A stretch of 64,000 nt of DNA, taken from positions 2,852,001 to 2,916,000 of the forward strand of contig NZ_BLZR01000001.1 of assembly GCF_014193895.1 (NCBI RefSeq). The letters are read 5' to 3'. A program made the position numbers and the translations under genes. Numbering within the stretch: the stretch's first letter is position 1; each line of letters starts with the position of its first letter. This document shows positions 9,230 to 16,419 of this stretch, in pieces. The notes under the pieces were generated by a model, which had not been told where the DNA came from, made no database searches, and saw only the letters and a program-made list of their open reading frames with translations. The DNA is from Clostridium fungisolvens (GTDB taxonomy: Bacteria > Bacillota > Clostridia > Clostridiales > Clostridiaceae).

Positions 9230-9260
9230 ACCCTACTCCTTGGACCTAACTCCAAGTCAA
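9230..9260 (-). promoter_or_regulatory. MerR-type promoter of the flavodoxin-MATE unit
   Basis: TTGACT-N19-TAGGGT on the minus strand, with the dyad CTTGGAGTTAGGTCCAAG across the -35/spacer region. A TATAAT hexamer lies just downstream of the -10 box. Confidence 0.78.
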
Positions 9261-9403
9261 TAGTTTTTTATTGCCGCTCTCCTAAAATGAAAAACTAAAT
9301 TCTTGTTTGCAATAGTAAATTCATCTTAAGCGATTTTACTCTTGCACAAAATATAGTACGGTAGTGTCCTTAAATGAAATTTGAAATACCATCAACAAAA
9401 CAA

Positions 9404-9442
9404 GGGACAGCATAAACTACTACACGCAGTTTAAGCTGTCCC
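9404..9442 (-). terminator. terminator after the first MerR gene
   Basis: GGGACAGC pairs with GCTGTCCC, and inner ATAAAC/GTTTAA bases extend the stem. On the minus strand the hairpin is followed by TTGTTTTGTTG. Confidence 0.65.
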
Positions 9443-9455
9443 CGATACTGTAAAC

Positions 9456-9836
9456 TTAGGACCTTTTTAATCCTTTTTCTTTCTTTCCTATTGTTTCTTC
9501 ATATCTAGCAATCTTGCCATTTAAACGTTCTACTGTACTCTTCATTTCTTCCATCTTTAATACAAGATTGTCACGCTGCTCAATTAAAAGTTCTTTTCTT
9601 GCTTCAGCAGTGCCGTCACCTTCTTGGAATAGGGTAACATATTCAATTAAGGCTTCTATTGGAAGACCTGAACTTCTCATACACTTAATAAATTCAACCC
9701 ATTTGCAATCTTCTTCTGTATAGTCTCTAATCTTACTTTTACTGCGATTCACAGGAGGAATCAATCCTATACGCTCATAATAACGGAGTGTATCCTGTGA
9801 CAGATCAAACTTTGCACTTACTTCTGCAATCGTCAT
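9456..9836 (-). CDS. MerR-family transcriptional regulator, first copy
   Basis: This 126-residue protein has the MerR winged HTH at 1-70 (MTIAEVSAKFDLSQDTLRYYERIGLIPPVNRSKSKIRDY) and then a long dimerisation helix. It has no C-terminal cysteine cluster, so it fits the AdhR/NmlR-like branch rather than metal sensors. Its own promoter at 9864 has a 19-bp spacer with a related operator, which indicates autoregulation. Similar operators precede the flavodoxin, flavoprotein and IIB-like genes, making this the likely local controller. GGAGGT precedes the ATG. The inducer is unknown; aldehydes, quinones or other electrophiles are plausible from the neighbours. Confidence 0.9.
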   Translation of the reverse strand: MTIAEVSAKFDLSQDTLRYYERIGLIPPVNRSKSKIRDYTEEDCKWVEFIKCMRSSGLPIEALIEYVTLFQEGDGTAEARKELLIEQRDNLVLKMEEMKSTVERLNGKIARYEETIGKKEKGLKRS

Positions 9837-9863
9837 ATTTTTGTACCTCCTAATATTTAAATA

Positions 9864-9894
9864 ATTATATTGCTCGTAACTAACTCCAATGTAA
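9864..9894 (-). promoter_or_regulatory. MerR-type promoter of the first MerR gene
   Basis: TTACAT-N19-TATAAT on the minus strand, with TTGGAGTTAGTTACGAGCAA in the spacer region. This is a weaker version of the operator found at the three neighbouring promoters. Confidence 0.65.
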
Positions 9895-9930
9895 TAATAC
9901 CAAACTCTAAATCATCTTTTTATCTACTAA

Positions 9931-10254
9931 TCAACAATATACTTCTTTTTCCTCAAGTAGATCTAATGCAAAATTTAAAACCTTCTCTCCATTTACAATA
10001 CTGAAGTCTACTGCTGATATTACATCTACTTGTATTCCTTCAGGTTCATATATTTCCTTAACCATTGGGAGAATATATGCAACCTCTGGTGTAATTAAAA
10101 TTAAATCTATTTCATCAAATTGTTCGTCTATTTGCCTTTCTAAAAATATTTTAATATATATCTCTAGGTCTCTTGCTTCTGCTTCTTGTTCCATTTTTTG
10201 TACTAGCAACCTTGCTGTATTTTCAGCAGCACAAAATAGTACTATTTTTATCAT
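9931..10254 (-). CDS. orphan PTS IIB-like protein with an altered active loop
   Basis: This 107-residue protein aligns by eye with the Lac-family IIB at 1378: MIKIVLFCAAENTARLLVQKM against MIRILLCCSAGMSTSLLVQKM, and GEKVLNFALDLL against GKKVLDFAL. Cys8 is kept, but the SAGMST phosphate loop is AAENTA. No IIA or IIC gene is beside it. It is expressed from a MerR-type promoter rather than a sugar promoter. The frame allows a GTG four codons upstream, but that GTGAGG serves as the ribosome binding site six bases before the chosen ATG. It may be a regulatory or scavenging relative of IIB, or a decaying one. The fold is clear; the function is not. Confidence 0.75.
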   Translation of the reverse strand: MIKIVLFCAAENTARLLVQKMEQEAEARDLEIYIKIFLERQIDEQFDEIDLILITPEVAYILPMVKEIYEPEGIQVDVISAVDFSIVNGEKVLNFALDLLEEKEVYC

Positions 10255-10289
10255 AATTAACCTCACGCTGAACTATTTTCTTGATAATC

Positions 10290-10320
10290 AGTTTAGCACT
10301 TGAAGTTAACTCCAAGTCAA
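10290..10320 (-). promoter_or_regulatory. MerR-type promoter of the orphan IIB-like gene
   Basis: TTGACT-N19-TAAACT on the minus strand. The spacer carries the near-perfect dyad ACTTGGAGTTAACTTCAAGT. Confidence 0.8.
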
Positions 10321-10413
10321 GTATTTATTCAAATATTTTATGTAAAATGTAATAGTAAATTCTTGATTGCAATATTAAATTCGTGCTTGAGCTTAATGTA
10401 AATTGAATTAGTT

Positions 10414-10453
10414 AAAGCCAGTAAAACAAGTAATTTCTTGCTCTACTGGCTTT
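10414..10453. terminator. probable terminator after the second MerR gene
   Basis: AAAGCCAGTA pairs with TACTGGCTTT across a 20-nt loop, 30 bp beyond the second MerR stop. The T tract is better on the plus strand, so termination on the minus strand is less certain. Confidence 0.5.
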
Positions 10454-10482
10454 ATTTGAATTTATATTTATTTTTGGCTATA

Positions 10483-10890
10483 CTATTTATCTTTATTTTC
10501 TGAGGATTTCCATTCTCCTATGATTTCTGTTGTCACAGGGTCACACAAATCATCATAATTTTCAATTTTATAATTTATCATATCAAAGCATTTCTGTAAT
10601 TCTTGCATTTGCTCCGCAATGTTGTTCTTTATTTCAAAAAGAATAGCTCGTCTATCTTCCTTTGTGGATTCTCCATCATTTGCAAGATTAAGATATTCTT
10701 TAATAAACTCAAGCGATGCTCCTGCCTTTTTAAACTTTAAAACTAATTCCACCCAATGAATTGCTCTTTCATCATAGTCTCGTATACCTGACTCTGTCCT
10801 TTTTATAGGTGGGATTAATCCTATACGCTCATAGTAGCGCAGATTATCTATGGATACTCCTGTTCTTTGGGCAACCTCTTTTATATTCAT
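10483..10890 (-). CDS. MerR-family transcriptional regulator, second copy
   Basis: This 135-residue protein starts MNIKEVAQRTGVSIDNLRYYERIGLIPPIKRTESGIRDY, an HTH closely related to that of the first MerR protein, followed by a coiled dimerisation helix at 75-120. The similarity of the two proteins, and of the DNA beside their operators, suggests local duplication. GGAGA precedes the start. No 19-bp-spacer promoter was seen directly upstream, but one lies on the plus strand at 11059 facing the hydrolase gene, so this protein may control that gene. The inducer is unknown. Confidence 0.88.
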   Translation of the reverse strand: MNIKEVAQRTGVSIDNLRYYERIGLIPPIKRTESGIRDYDERAIHWVELVLKFKKAGASLEFIKEYLNLANDGESTKEDRRAILFEIKNNIAEQMQELQKCFDMINYKIENYDDLCDPVTTEIIGEWKSSENKDK

Positions 10891-11058
10891 AAAGTCTTTC
10901 TCCTTTTCCTATGTATAAGTGATAGTAGCTCTAAACATTTCAGTAAAATATTTCCAGAGAAATATTATCTATTAATCTCCCATATGCAGCTTTATTTAAT
11001 TGTCTTCAAGTGTTTATTGAATAAAATTCTACTGTAATTTAATATAATATACAACACC

Positions 11059-11089
11059 TTGTCTAATTTTACACCTAATTTGATATTAT
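11059..11089 (+). promoter_or_regulatory. candidate MerR-type promoter of the hydrolase gene
   Basis: TTGTCT-N19-TATTAT lies 25 bp before the hydrolase ATG. The spacer carries a direct repeat (CTAATTTTACAC, CTAATTTGATAT) rather than a dyad, so MerR control is only suggested. Confidence 0.45.
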
Positions 11090-11113
11090 CCGAATAACTG
11101 TGGAGGGCAAAAG

Positions 11114-12088
11114 ATGAAAGTAAAATTTAGTTCTATTGATAAAGACCTGAGGAATGCTGGTAGATTACTTAAGCTTCTTAATAATACTTTTACGGAATCA
11201 AAACTACGCTTTATGTATAAATTAAGCCGTAAAAGCAAAATGAAAGTAAACGATAAGACTATACAATTCTCAGAAGAATATATTGTGCGAAAAGATGGGT
11301 CAAGACTGCGTATTTGCGTATTTAAACCTCTAGCTCTTAAAGAAGATGTTCCAGGCGTTCTTTGGTTACATGGAGGAGGTTATGCACTTGGATCCCCTGA
11401 GGTATCTAAGTTATATGCTAAAAAATTTATAGAAGTAAGTGATTGTATTGTTATAGCTCCTGATTACAGGCTATCCATCGAAGCTCCATATCCAGCTGCT
11501 TTGGAGGATAGCTATGAAGCACTTTTATGGATGAAAAATCATGCAGACGAATTAGGAATCAGGTCAGATCAGCTAATGGTTGGAGGTGATAGTGCAGGAG
11601 GGGGACTTACTGCAGCCCTTACTTTATACACAAGAGATAAAGGCGAAGTTAATATTGCTTTTCAGATGCCACTATATCCAATGCTTGATGATAGAATGAC
11701 AACTGAGTCTGCGAAGGAAAATGATGCACCGGTTTGGAACTCTAAATCAAACTCTCTTGGTTGGAAGCTATATCTTGGATGTTTATTTGGTACAGAAAAA
11801 GTTCCATACTATGCCGCTGCTGCAAGATCTGAAGATTATAGTAAGCTCCCACCAACAGCAACCTTTGTAGGTAGCTTAGAGCCTTTCAGAGATGAAACTA
11901 TTTATTATGTGGAAAACCTAAAAAAGGCTGGAATACCTGTTCATTTTGAAATTTTCACTGGTTGTTACCATGGCTTTGATCAGATATGCCCTAAGGCTGA
12001 GGTAACTAAAAAAGCCCATGAATTCCTTGTTAATTGTTTTAAATATGCAATAGAGAATTATTTTGCAAAGCAAGATACAGAGATTTGA
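11114..12088 (+). CDS. alpha/beta hydrolase (esterase/lipase, HSL-type)
   Basis: This 324-residue protein has the oxyanion-hole motif LWLHGGGYALG near residue 81-90 and the nucleophile elbow VGGDSAGGGLTAAL near 155-165. The catalytic His is in CYHGFDQICPKAE near 290, and the acid is probably in the SLEPFRDE segment. HGGG plus GDSAG is diagnostic of the hormone-sensitive-lipase group that cleaves small esters. There is no signal peptide, so it is cytosolic. GGAGGG precedes the ATG. It is divergent from the second MerR gene. Specific substrate unknown. Confidence 0.88.
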   Translation: MKVKFSSIDKDLRNAGRLLKLLNNTFTESKLRFMYKLSRKSKMKVNDKTIQFSEEYIVRKDGSRLRICVFKPLALKEDVPGVLWLHGGGYALGSPEVSKLYAKKFIEVSDCIVIAPDYRLSIEAPYPAALEDSYEALLWMKNHADELGIRSDQLMVGGDSAGGGLTAALTLYTRDKGEVNIAFQMPLYPMLDDRMTTESAKENDAPVWNSKSNSLGWKLYLGCLFGTEKVPYYAAAARSEDYSKLPPTATFVGSLEPFRDETIYYVENLKKAGIPVHFEIFTGCYHGFDQICPKAEVTKKAHEFLVNCFKYAIENYFAKQDTEI

Positions 12089-12128
12089 AGTAGTTTTTAA
12101 AACCTAGCAATTTACCTTCATCCAATTA

Positions 12129-12157
12129 TTGTAAATAATTAAATTTAATTTTATAAT
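12129..12157 (+). promoter_or_regulatory. sigma-A promoter of the second LevR-like regulator
   Basis: TTGTAA-N17-TATAAT. A start of transcription near 12164 would place the dyad at 12175 within the untranslated leader. Confidence 0.55.
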
Positions 12158-12174
12158 TAGTGTATGGTATTTTT

Positions 12175-12210
12175 TGTATTCTGTATACTTATAAAAACAT
12201 ACAGAATACA
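12175..12210 (+). promoter_or_regulatory. 12-bp-arm palindrome in the regulator leader
   Basis: TGTATTCTGTAT and ATACAGAATACA are perfect complements separated by 12 bp. They lie between the promoter and the GGTGAGGGGG ribosome binding site. The half-sites resemble the CATACAC dyad of the first PTS operon, so this may be an autoregulatory operator. As RNA it would also form a strong hairpin. Confidence 0.6.
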
Positions 12211-12241
12211 CAATAACGAAGACGGTGAGGGGGATAACAAG

Positions 12242-14875
12242 TTGAAAAGCATAAAGGAAACTGTATACGAATTCATACAGCAAGAAGTTTATAGTAAAAA
12301 TGAAAATAAAAATGGTTTGGAAACAAAGACAATTGCAGAAGCTTTAGGGTTACATCGTTCTAATGTAAGTGCTTTATTAAACGAGCTCGTAAAAGAAGGA
12401 CGACTTGCTAAGACAACCACAAGGCCTGTTTATTATAAGCTTCCTGAACTAATTCACCAAAGTACAGAAAAGTCATGCTTTACACAATTGATTGGCTACA
12501 ATGGCAGTTTAAGAAATGCAATTCAATTAGCACAAGCTGCTATTCTTTATCCACGGTCTAGTCTAAATGTTTTGCTTTCCTCCAAAACAGGTTGTGGTAC
12601 AACTTATTTTGCTTCATTAATGTTTGATTTTGCTAAAGAAATGGGGATTTTATCAAAAGACGCTCCTTATGTAAAAATTGATTGTCGTCATTATTCTAAA
12701 AATGTGTCTGTATTAGATGAGGAACTCTTTGGGACTCAAGGTAATTTGAACAGCAGTTGCTTTGTAAAAGCCCAGAGAGGAATGCTATTTATTGACAATG
12801 TTGATCTATTAGATGCTAAGCAGCAGGGTTGTTTGTTTAGATTTTTGGATACAGGAAAAATATATTCAGAAGATAAATCTAAGTCACTAGATTGTAATGA
12901 TTTATTTTTGGTACTAGCCTGTTCCCCACAAAGTGTTTTGCAAATAAACCGTATTATTCCTGTTACCATAGAATTGCCGGAATTAAAAGATCGCTCTATG
13001 GAAGAACGTTTTGATCTTATCAATCATTTTTTTCAAGTTGAAGCAGCAAACTCGGAACGTTCAATTGAAGTAACTGCTGAATCAATTAAAGCATTACTAC
13101 TTTCGGATTTTAATTACAATATCAAAGGTCTAGAGCTTGATATTAAATCAGCCTGTGCAAATGCTTATGTACGAGTAGTTAACGAGTCTGAACAAGCCAT
13201 TTGCGTATGTGTTAATGATTTTAAAGGACAAATAAAAAAAAGTTTATTAAATCTAAAAAGCTATGATACTGAGATTGAAGTACTCTTAGGTAAAAGAGAA
13301 TCTATTATTTACGATAAAAACATTATTGATCAAGGATCTTATGATCCTCATTCTACAGTTGATATGTACTCTGAAATTAAGAAACAGTATGATGAGTTGT
13401 CTAATCTTGGCATTAATAATAGCGGCATCGAAAACGTCATGAATACTCATATTCGTAATTTATTTAAGAAATATGGGTATTATAATGGTTTTGGTGATTC
13501 AAACAATCTAGAGCAACTTTCTAAAATTGTGGACCCAAGAATCATAGATATGGTTAGTTATTTTTTGAATGCTAGAAAAAAAGAGCTTGGAGTAAATTAT
13601 AAATCTAATGTATTTTACGGGCTTTGCCTACATATAAACTCACTATTAAACTTAAATCTTTCTGAGCAACGGGTAGAAAATAATCAGATTGTTAAGATTG
13701 TTCAAGATTATCCAGAGGAATACGCTGCAAGTGTACAGTTTGCAGATATTTTAAAAGAAAAACTAGGCTTGAACTTACCTATTCATGAGATTGTTCTAAT
13801 AGCTATGTTTCTAATCGAATCAGATGAAAATAATGACGAGGAACACCCAGTACTACTTTATATTATGCACGGCAGTCAAACGGCCTCGTCCTTAAAAGAT
13901 GTTACAAATAGTTTAACCCATTGCCATAATGCTTACAGCTATGATTTGGCTTTGGAGGTTGGAACAAGACAGGCTGTAGAAGAAATCAAAGCACTTATTG
14001 AAAAAATCGACCGTGGAAAAGGTGTTATTGTCATATATGATATGGGCTCCATAAAGACAATGCTTGAAACTATCGCAGAGGAAATAGATGTAAAAATTAG
14101 GTATATCAATATGCCTATAACTTTAATCGGTATTGATGTTGCAAGAAAATGCTCCATGGAAAGCGATATAGATTATGTCTATCATATGGCAAATCTCGAA
14201 ATCAATAATATGCGAAAAAATGTAGAAAAGCATAATAATATCATCGTTACTCTTTGTCATACAGGTGAAGGCGGCGCAGCACAATTAAAATTATATATTG
14301 ATCAGTATTCGAAACTAGGAATAAAAACCATAGCCCTTGCAATATCTTCACGTAATGCGCTTTTAAAAGAAGTTTTAGCACTCCAAAAAACCTATAATAT
14401 TCATAGTTTTGTTGGTGCATATGATCCGAAATTATTTGGCATTCCATTTATTTCTATACAAAAGGTTTTTGAAAGTTCTAAAGAAGATTTAGACCGTATC
14501 CTTATGTTTGAGCCTGTAAATTCTCGGTCTGTGAATTACAATGATGTATATAAATACTTAGGGGAACAGTTTAAATATACATCAATATCTAAACTGAAAA
14601 CTGTGCTGCCAAATATCATTGATGAATTCAGTATGCTCTATTCATTTACCGAAGATCAAAGAGTTGGCTTATTTATGCATCTAGCCTGTTTAGTAGAAAG
14701 ATTGTTAGATGGTAAATCAGCAGTAAATAATAATGACAGAAGCAAGATTATCTCAGTATTTAAAGATGATTATCAAGCTATTGTTAAAATCCTAAAACCT
14801 TTAGAAAAGATCTTCAAAGTCATAATAGATGATAATGAAATTACAACCATTATAATGATTATAAAGAAAGTGTAA
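12242..14875 (+). CDS. LevR-architecture regulator, second paralog, with degenerate ATPase
   Basis: This 877-residue paralog of the regulator at 3058 has a winged HTH (1-68), AAA+-like module, PRD (LCLHIN), mannose-type EIIA (IMHGSQTA), GatB-like domain (TLCHTGEGG) and C-terminal PRD (LFMHLACL). The start is TTG at 12242: GGTGAGGGGG lies eight bases before it, the paralog begins MKS at the same point, and the longer frame from 12164 would swallow the operator palindrome. The Walker A position reads SKTGCGTT (114-121), losing the first Gly and the Lys. Walker B is FIDN and GAFTGA is absent. ATP hydrolysis and sigma-54 contact are therefore unlikely. It faces the PTS-GH1 operon at 15774, its probable target. 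Confidence 0.87.
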   Translation: MKSIKETVYEFIQQEVYSKNENKNGLETKTIAEALGLHRSNVSALLNELVKEGRLAKTTTRPVYYKLPELIHQSTEKSCFTQLIGYNGSLRNAIQLAQAAILYPRSSLNVLLSSKTGCGTTYFASLMFDFAKEMGILSKDAPYVKIDCRHYSKNVSVLDEELFGTQGNLNSSCFVKAQRGMLFIDNVDLLDAKQQGCLFRFLDTGKIYSEDKSKSLDCNDLFLVLACSPQSVLQINRIIPVTIELPELKDRSMEERFDLINHFFQVEAANSERSIEVTAESIKALLLSDFNYNIKGLELDIKSACANAYVRVVNESEQAICVCVNDFKGQIKKSLLNLKSYDTEIEVLLGKRESIIYDKNIIDQGSYDPHSTVDMYSEIKKQYDELSNLGINNSGIENVMNTHIRNLFKKYGYYNGFGDSNNLEQLSKIVDPRIIDMVSYFLNARKKELGVNYKSNVFYGLCLHINSLLNLNLSEQRVENNQIVKIVQDYPEEYAASVQFADILKEKLGLNLPIHEIVLIAMFLIESDENNDEEHPVLLYIMHGSQTASSLKDVTNSLTHCHNAYSYDLALEVGTRQAVEEIKALIEKIDRGKGVIVIYDMGSIKTMLETIAEEIDVKIRYINMPITLIGIDVARKCSMESDIDYVYHMANLEINNMRKNVEKHNNIIVTLCHTGEGGAAQLKLYIDQYSKLGIKTIALAISSRNALLKEVLALQKTYNIHSFVGAYDPKLFGIPFISIQKVFESSKEDLDRILMFEPVNSRSVNYNDVYKYLGEQFKYTSISKLKTVLPNIIDEFSMLYSFTEDQRVGLFMHLACLVERLLDGKSAVNNNDRSKIISVFKDDYQAIVKILKPLEKIFKVIIDDNEITTIIMIIKKV

Positions 14876-14887
14876 AAAATACAAATT

Positions 14888-14928
14888 TAATGCCCCCTAC
14901 TCTATAAACATAGATAGGAGGCATTTTT
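14888..14928. terminator. bidirectional terminator between regulator and DUF3284-like gene
   Basis: AAATGCC-C-CCTA pairs with TAGG-AGGCATTT, and an inner TCTAT/ATAGA helix is present. It is followed by TTTTT on the plus strand and preceded by A-rich DNA on the minus strand. Confidence 0.75.
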
Positions 14929-14944
14929 CATTTCTTAGTTTCTA

Positions 14945-15442
14945 TTATATTTCTTTAGAAAATAGCTTTTTTAGATGTTTATACTCAGCCTGCTGTGGAT
15001 GAACTGGTTCTACAATCCCCTCTTTACTATTTAGAATCTTTTTCTGGATATCATAAAGTGTATCTGTCATTCTTCCGTAGTAAACAGCCTCACTAAACAT
15101 TCTCATCAACTTGTTGTGTTTTTCTTTCTCAAAACTTTCGATATGTTGATTAAATATTACTTTTAAGCCCTCGTCCACTACTTCTGTTTCATAAGAAATA
15201 GTAATGGTGTCTAGTAATGATTTGATTTGTGACTTGTAAAACTCTCCTCTTTTATAATCTAATATGGTTATATCAATACGAGTATGGGCGTCATTATCAT
15301 ATTTTGAATACTTCAGTCCTTTCTTGATATCCTTTGCGCTTAGTTCCTTACTCATACATTGATTAATATTAGATAAGAGATCTTTTTCAAGAAAATCATA
15401 AAAGTCTTTTTCATTTATTTTTAATATTCTTGTTAGTTTCAT
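14945..15442 (-). CDS. DUF3284-like protein linked to a PTS
   Basis: This protein of about 165 residues starts MKLTRILKINEKDFYDFLEKDLL and contains IKKGLKYSKYDNDAHTRIDITILDYKRGEFYKSQI, a pattern I recall from DUF3284 proteins found beside cellobiose PTS genes; that match is from memory. It has no membrane segment or signal peptide. It converges with the regulator gene and diverges from the second PTS operon. No ribosome binding site precedes this ATG or the in-frame ATG seven codons upstream, while TATAAT lies only 7 bp before it, so the message may be leaderless. Function unknown; a role in sensing or processing the PTS substrate is inferred from position. Confidence 0.7.
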   Translation of the reverse strand: MKLTRILKINEKDFYDFLEKDLLSNINQCMSKELSAKDIKKGLKYSKYDNDAHTRIDITILDYKRGEFYKSQIKSLLDTITISYETEVVDEGLKVIFNQHIESFEKEKHNKLMRMFSEAVYYGRMTDTLYDIQKKILNSKEGIVEPVHPQQAEYKHLKKLFSKEI

Positions 15443-15628
15443 GGACACATTATAGCACAGCATTTGGAAAATAAATACAGTAAAAAACGTAACATTTTTA
15501 CAAAATTATAAAAATGTAAAAAACTATACTTTATAAATAATACAATTATACACTGCATAAAAAGAACATGAAAATTTAATACACTAAGGCATTAATATTA
15601 AAAAATAGCTTATTTTTATAAAAAAAAA

Positions 15629-15648
15629 GTGTATTTTTGAAAATATAC
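15629..15648. promoter_or_regulatory. GTGTAT/ATATAC dyad upstream of the second PTS promoter
   Basis: The half-sites GTGTAT and ATATAC are separated by 8 bp and sit 47 bp upstream of the -35 box, close to the 42 bp seen in the first operon. ATACACTAA-type half-sites recur between 15550 and 15720. The 15443-15773 gap contains no gene. Confidence 0.45.
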
Positions 15649-15695
15649 TAAAGAACTACTGTATAAAAGCCTCTTAAATCCTAGTTGTAATCGTT

Positions 15696-15724
15696 TTGAC
15701 AAATATTTTTTTATACACTAAAAT
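15696..15724 (+). promoter_or_regulatory. sigma-A promoter of the second PTS operon
   Basis: TTGACA-N17-TAAAAT, an almost consensus vegetative promoter, lies 50 bp before the IIA start. This argues against sigma-54 control. Confidence 0.75.
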
Positions 15725-15773
15725 AAAAACGGTTCAGGAAATAATTTACATATTTTCAAAAGGGGGATATCCA

Positions 15774-16082
15774 ATGGACGAAGAAAATGATTTAGTATCA
15801 ATGACAATTATTGCAAATTCAGGTGATGCACGCTCTTTTGCATTTCAAGCTTTGGAAGAAGCTAAAACTGGAAACTTTGAAAAAGCAGAAGAGCTTTTAG
15901 CAAAATCTGATGAAGCAGCCAACCTAGCTCATAAAGCACAAACAGAGTTATTATTCAAAGAAGCCAATGGTTTTAAGCAAGAGCTTAATGTGTTACTTGT
16001 TCACTCACAGGATCACTTAATGACAAGCATGCTTGCAAATGAGCTTATTAAAGAAATTGTTTTATTATACAAAAATAAATAA
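15774..16082 (+). CDS. celC: PTS lactose/cellobiose-family IIA component
   Basis: This 102-residue IIA has phosphoacceptor His77 in LLVHSQDHLMTSM, an exact family motif. The start MDEENDL follows AGGGGG seven bases upstream; the frame extends 26 codons further back but would then begin inside the promoter. It is the first gene of an operon with IIB (18 bp after), IIC and two GH1 enzymes. It relays phosphate from HPr to the IIB at 16101. It is more canonical than the first-operon IIA, which has Gln where this one has His79-equivalent DHLM. Confidence 0.93.
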   Translation: MDEENDLVSMTIIANSGDARSFAFQALEEAKTGNFEKAEELLAKSDEAANLAHKAQTELLFKEANGFKQELNVLLVHSQDHLMTSMLANELIKEIVLLYKNK

Positions 16083-16100
16083 ATCAGGGGGATCAAATAT

Positions 16101-16400
16101 ATGAAAATTTTATTGGTATGTGCAGGTGGAATGTCAACAAGTATTTTAATGAAGAAGATGGAAAGCTATTGGAAGGAAGCTGGGGAAGCACTTAATATTA
16201 AAGCAGTGGGCCTCGCTGAGTATCAAGATGTGTATCAAAATTATGATATCGTCTTAATGGGACCTCAAGTATCCTATCGCTTAAAAGAAGTAAAGGAATA
16301 CACTGGACTCCCATGTGCTCCAATTCAATCCTTTGACTATGCCATTGCAAATTGTCCTAATATTATGAAGCTAGCAAAAAAGTTATATGCTGAAAAATAA
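16101..16400 (+). CDS. celA: PTS lactose/cellobiose-family IIB component
   Basis: This 99-residue IIB has the active loop MKILLVCAGGMSTSILMKKM, with Cys7 as the phosphorylated residue and an intact GMST anion loop. LMGPQVSYRLKEVKEYTG and the C-terminal helix match the family. Start spacing from CAGGGGG is normal. The 3' end lies 19 bp before the IIC start. It transfers phosphate to the incoming glycoside. It is clearly diverged from the first-operon IIB (VCAGG against CCSAG), so the two operons probably handle different sugars. Confidence 0.93.
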   Translation: MKILLVCAGGMSTSILMKKMESYWKEAGEALNIKAVGLAEYQDVYQNYDIVLMGPQVSYRLKEVKEYTGLPCAPIQSFDYAIANCPNIMKLAKKLYAEK

Positions 16401-16419
16401 TGAAATAAGGAGAGGTAAA

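Noticed and set aside
12164..12241. ATG-initiated N-terminal extension of the second LevR-like regulator
   Set aside because: The extension covers an operator-like palindrome, while a strong ribosome binding site and the paralog alignment point to TTG at 12242.
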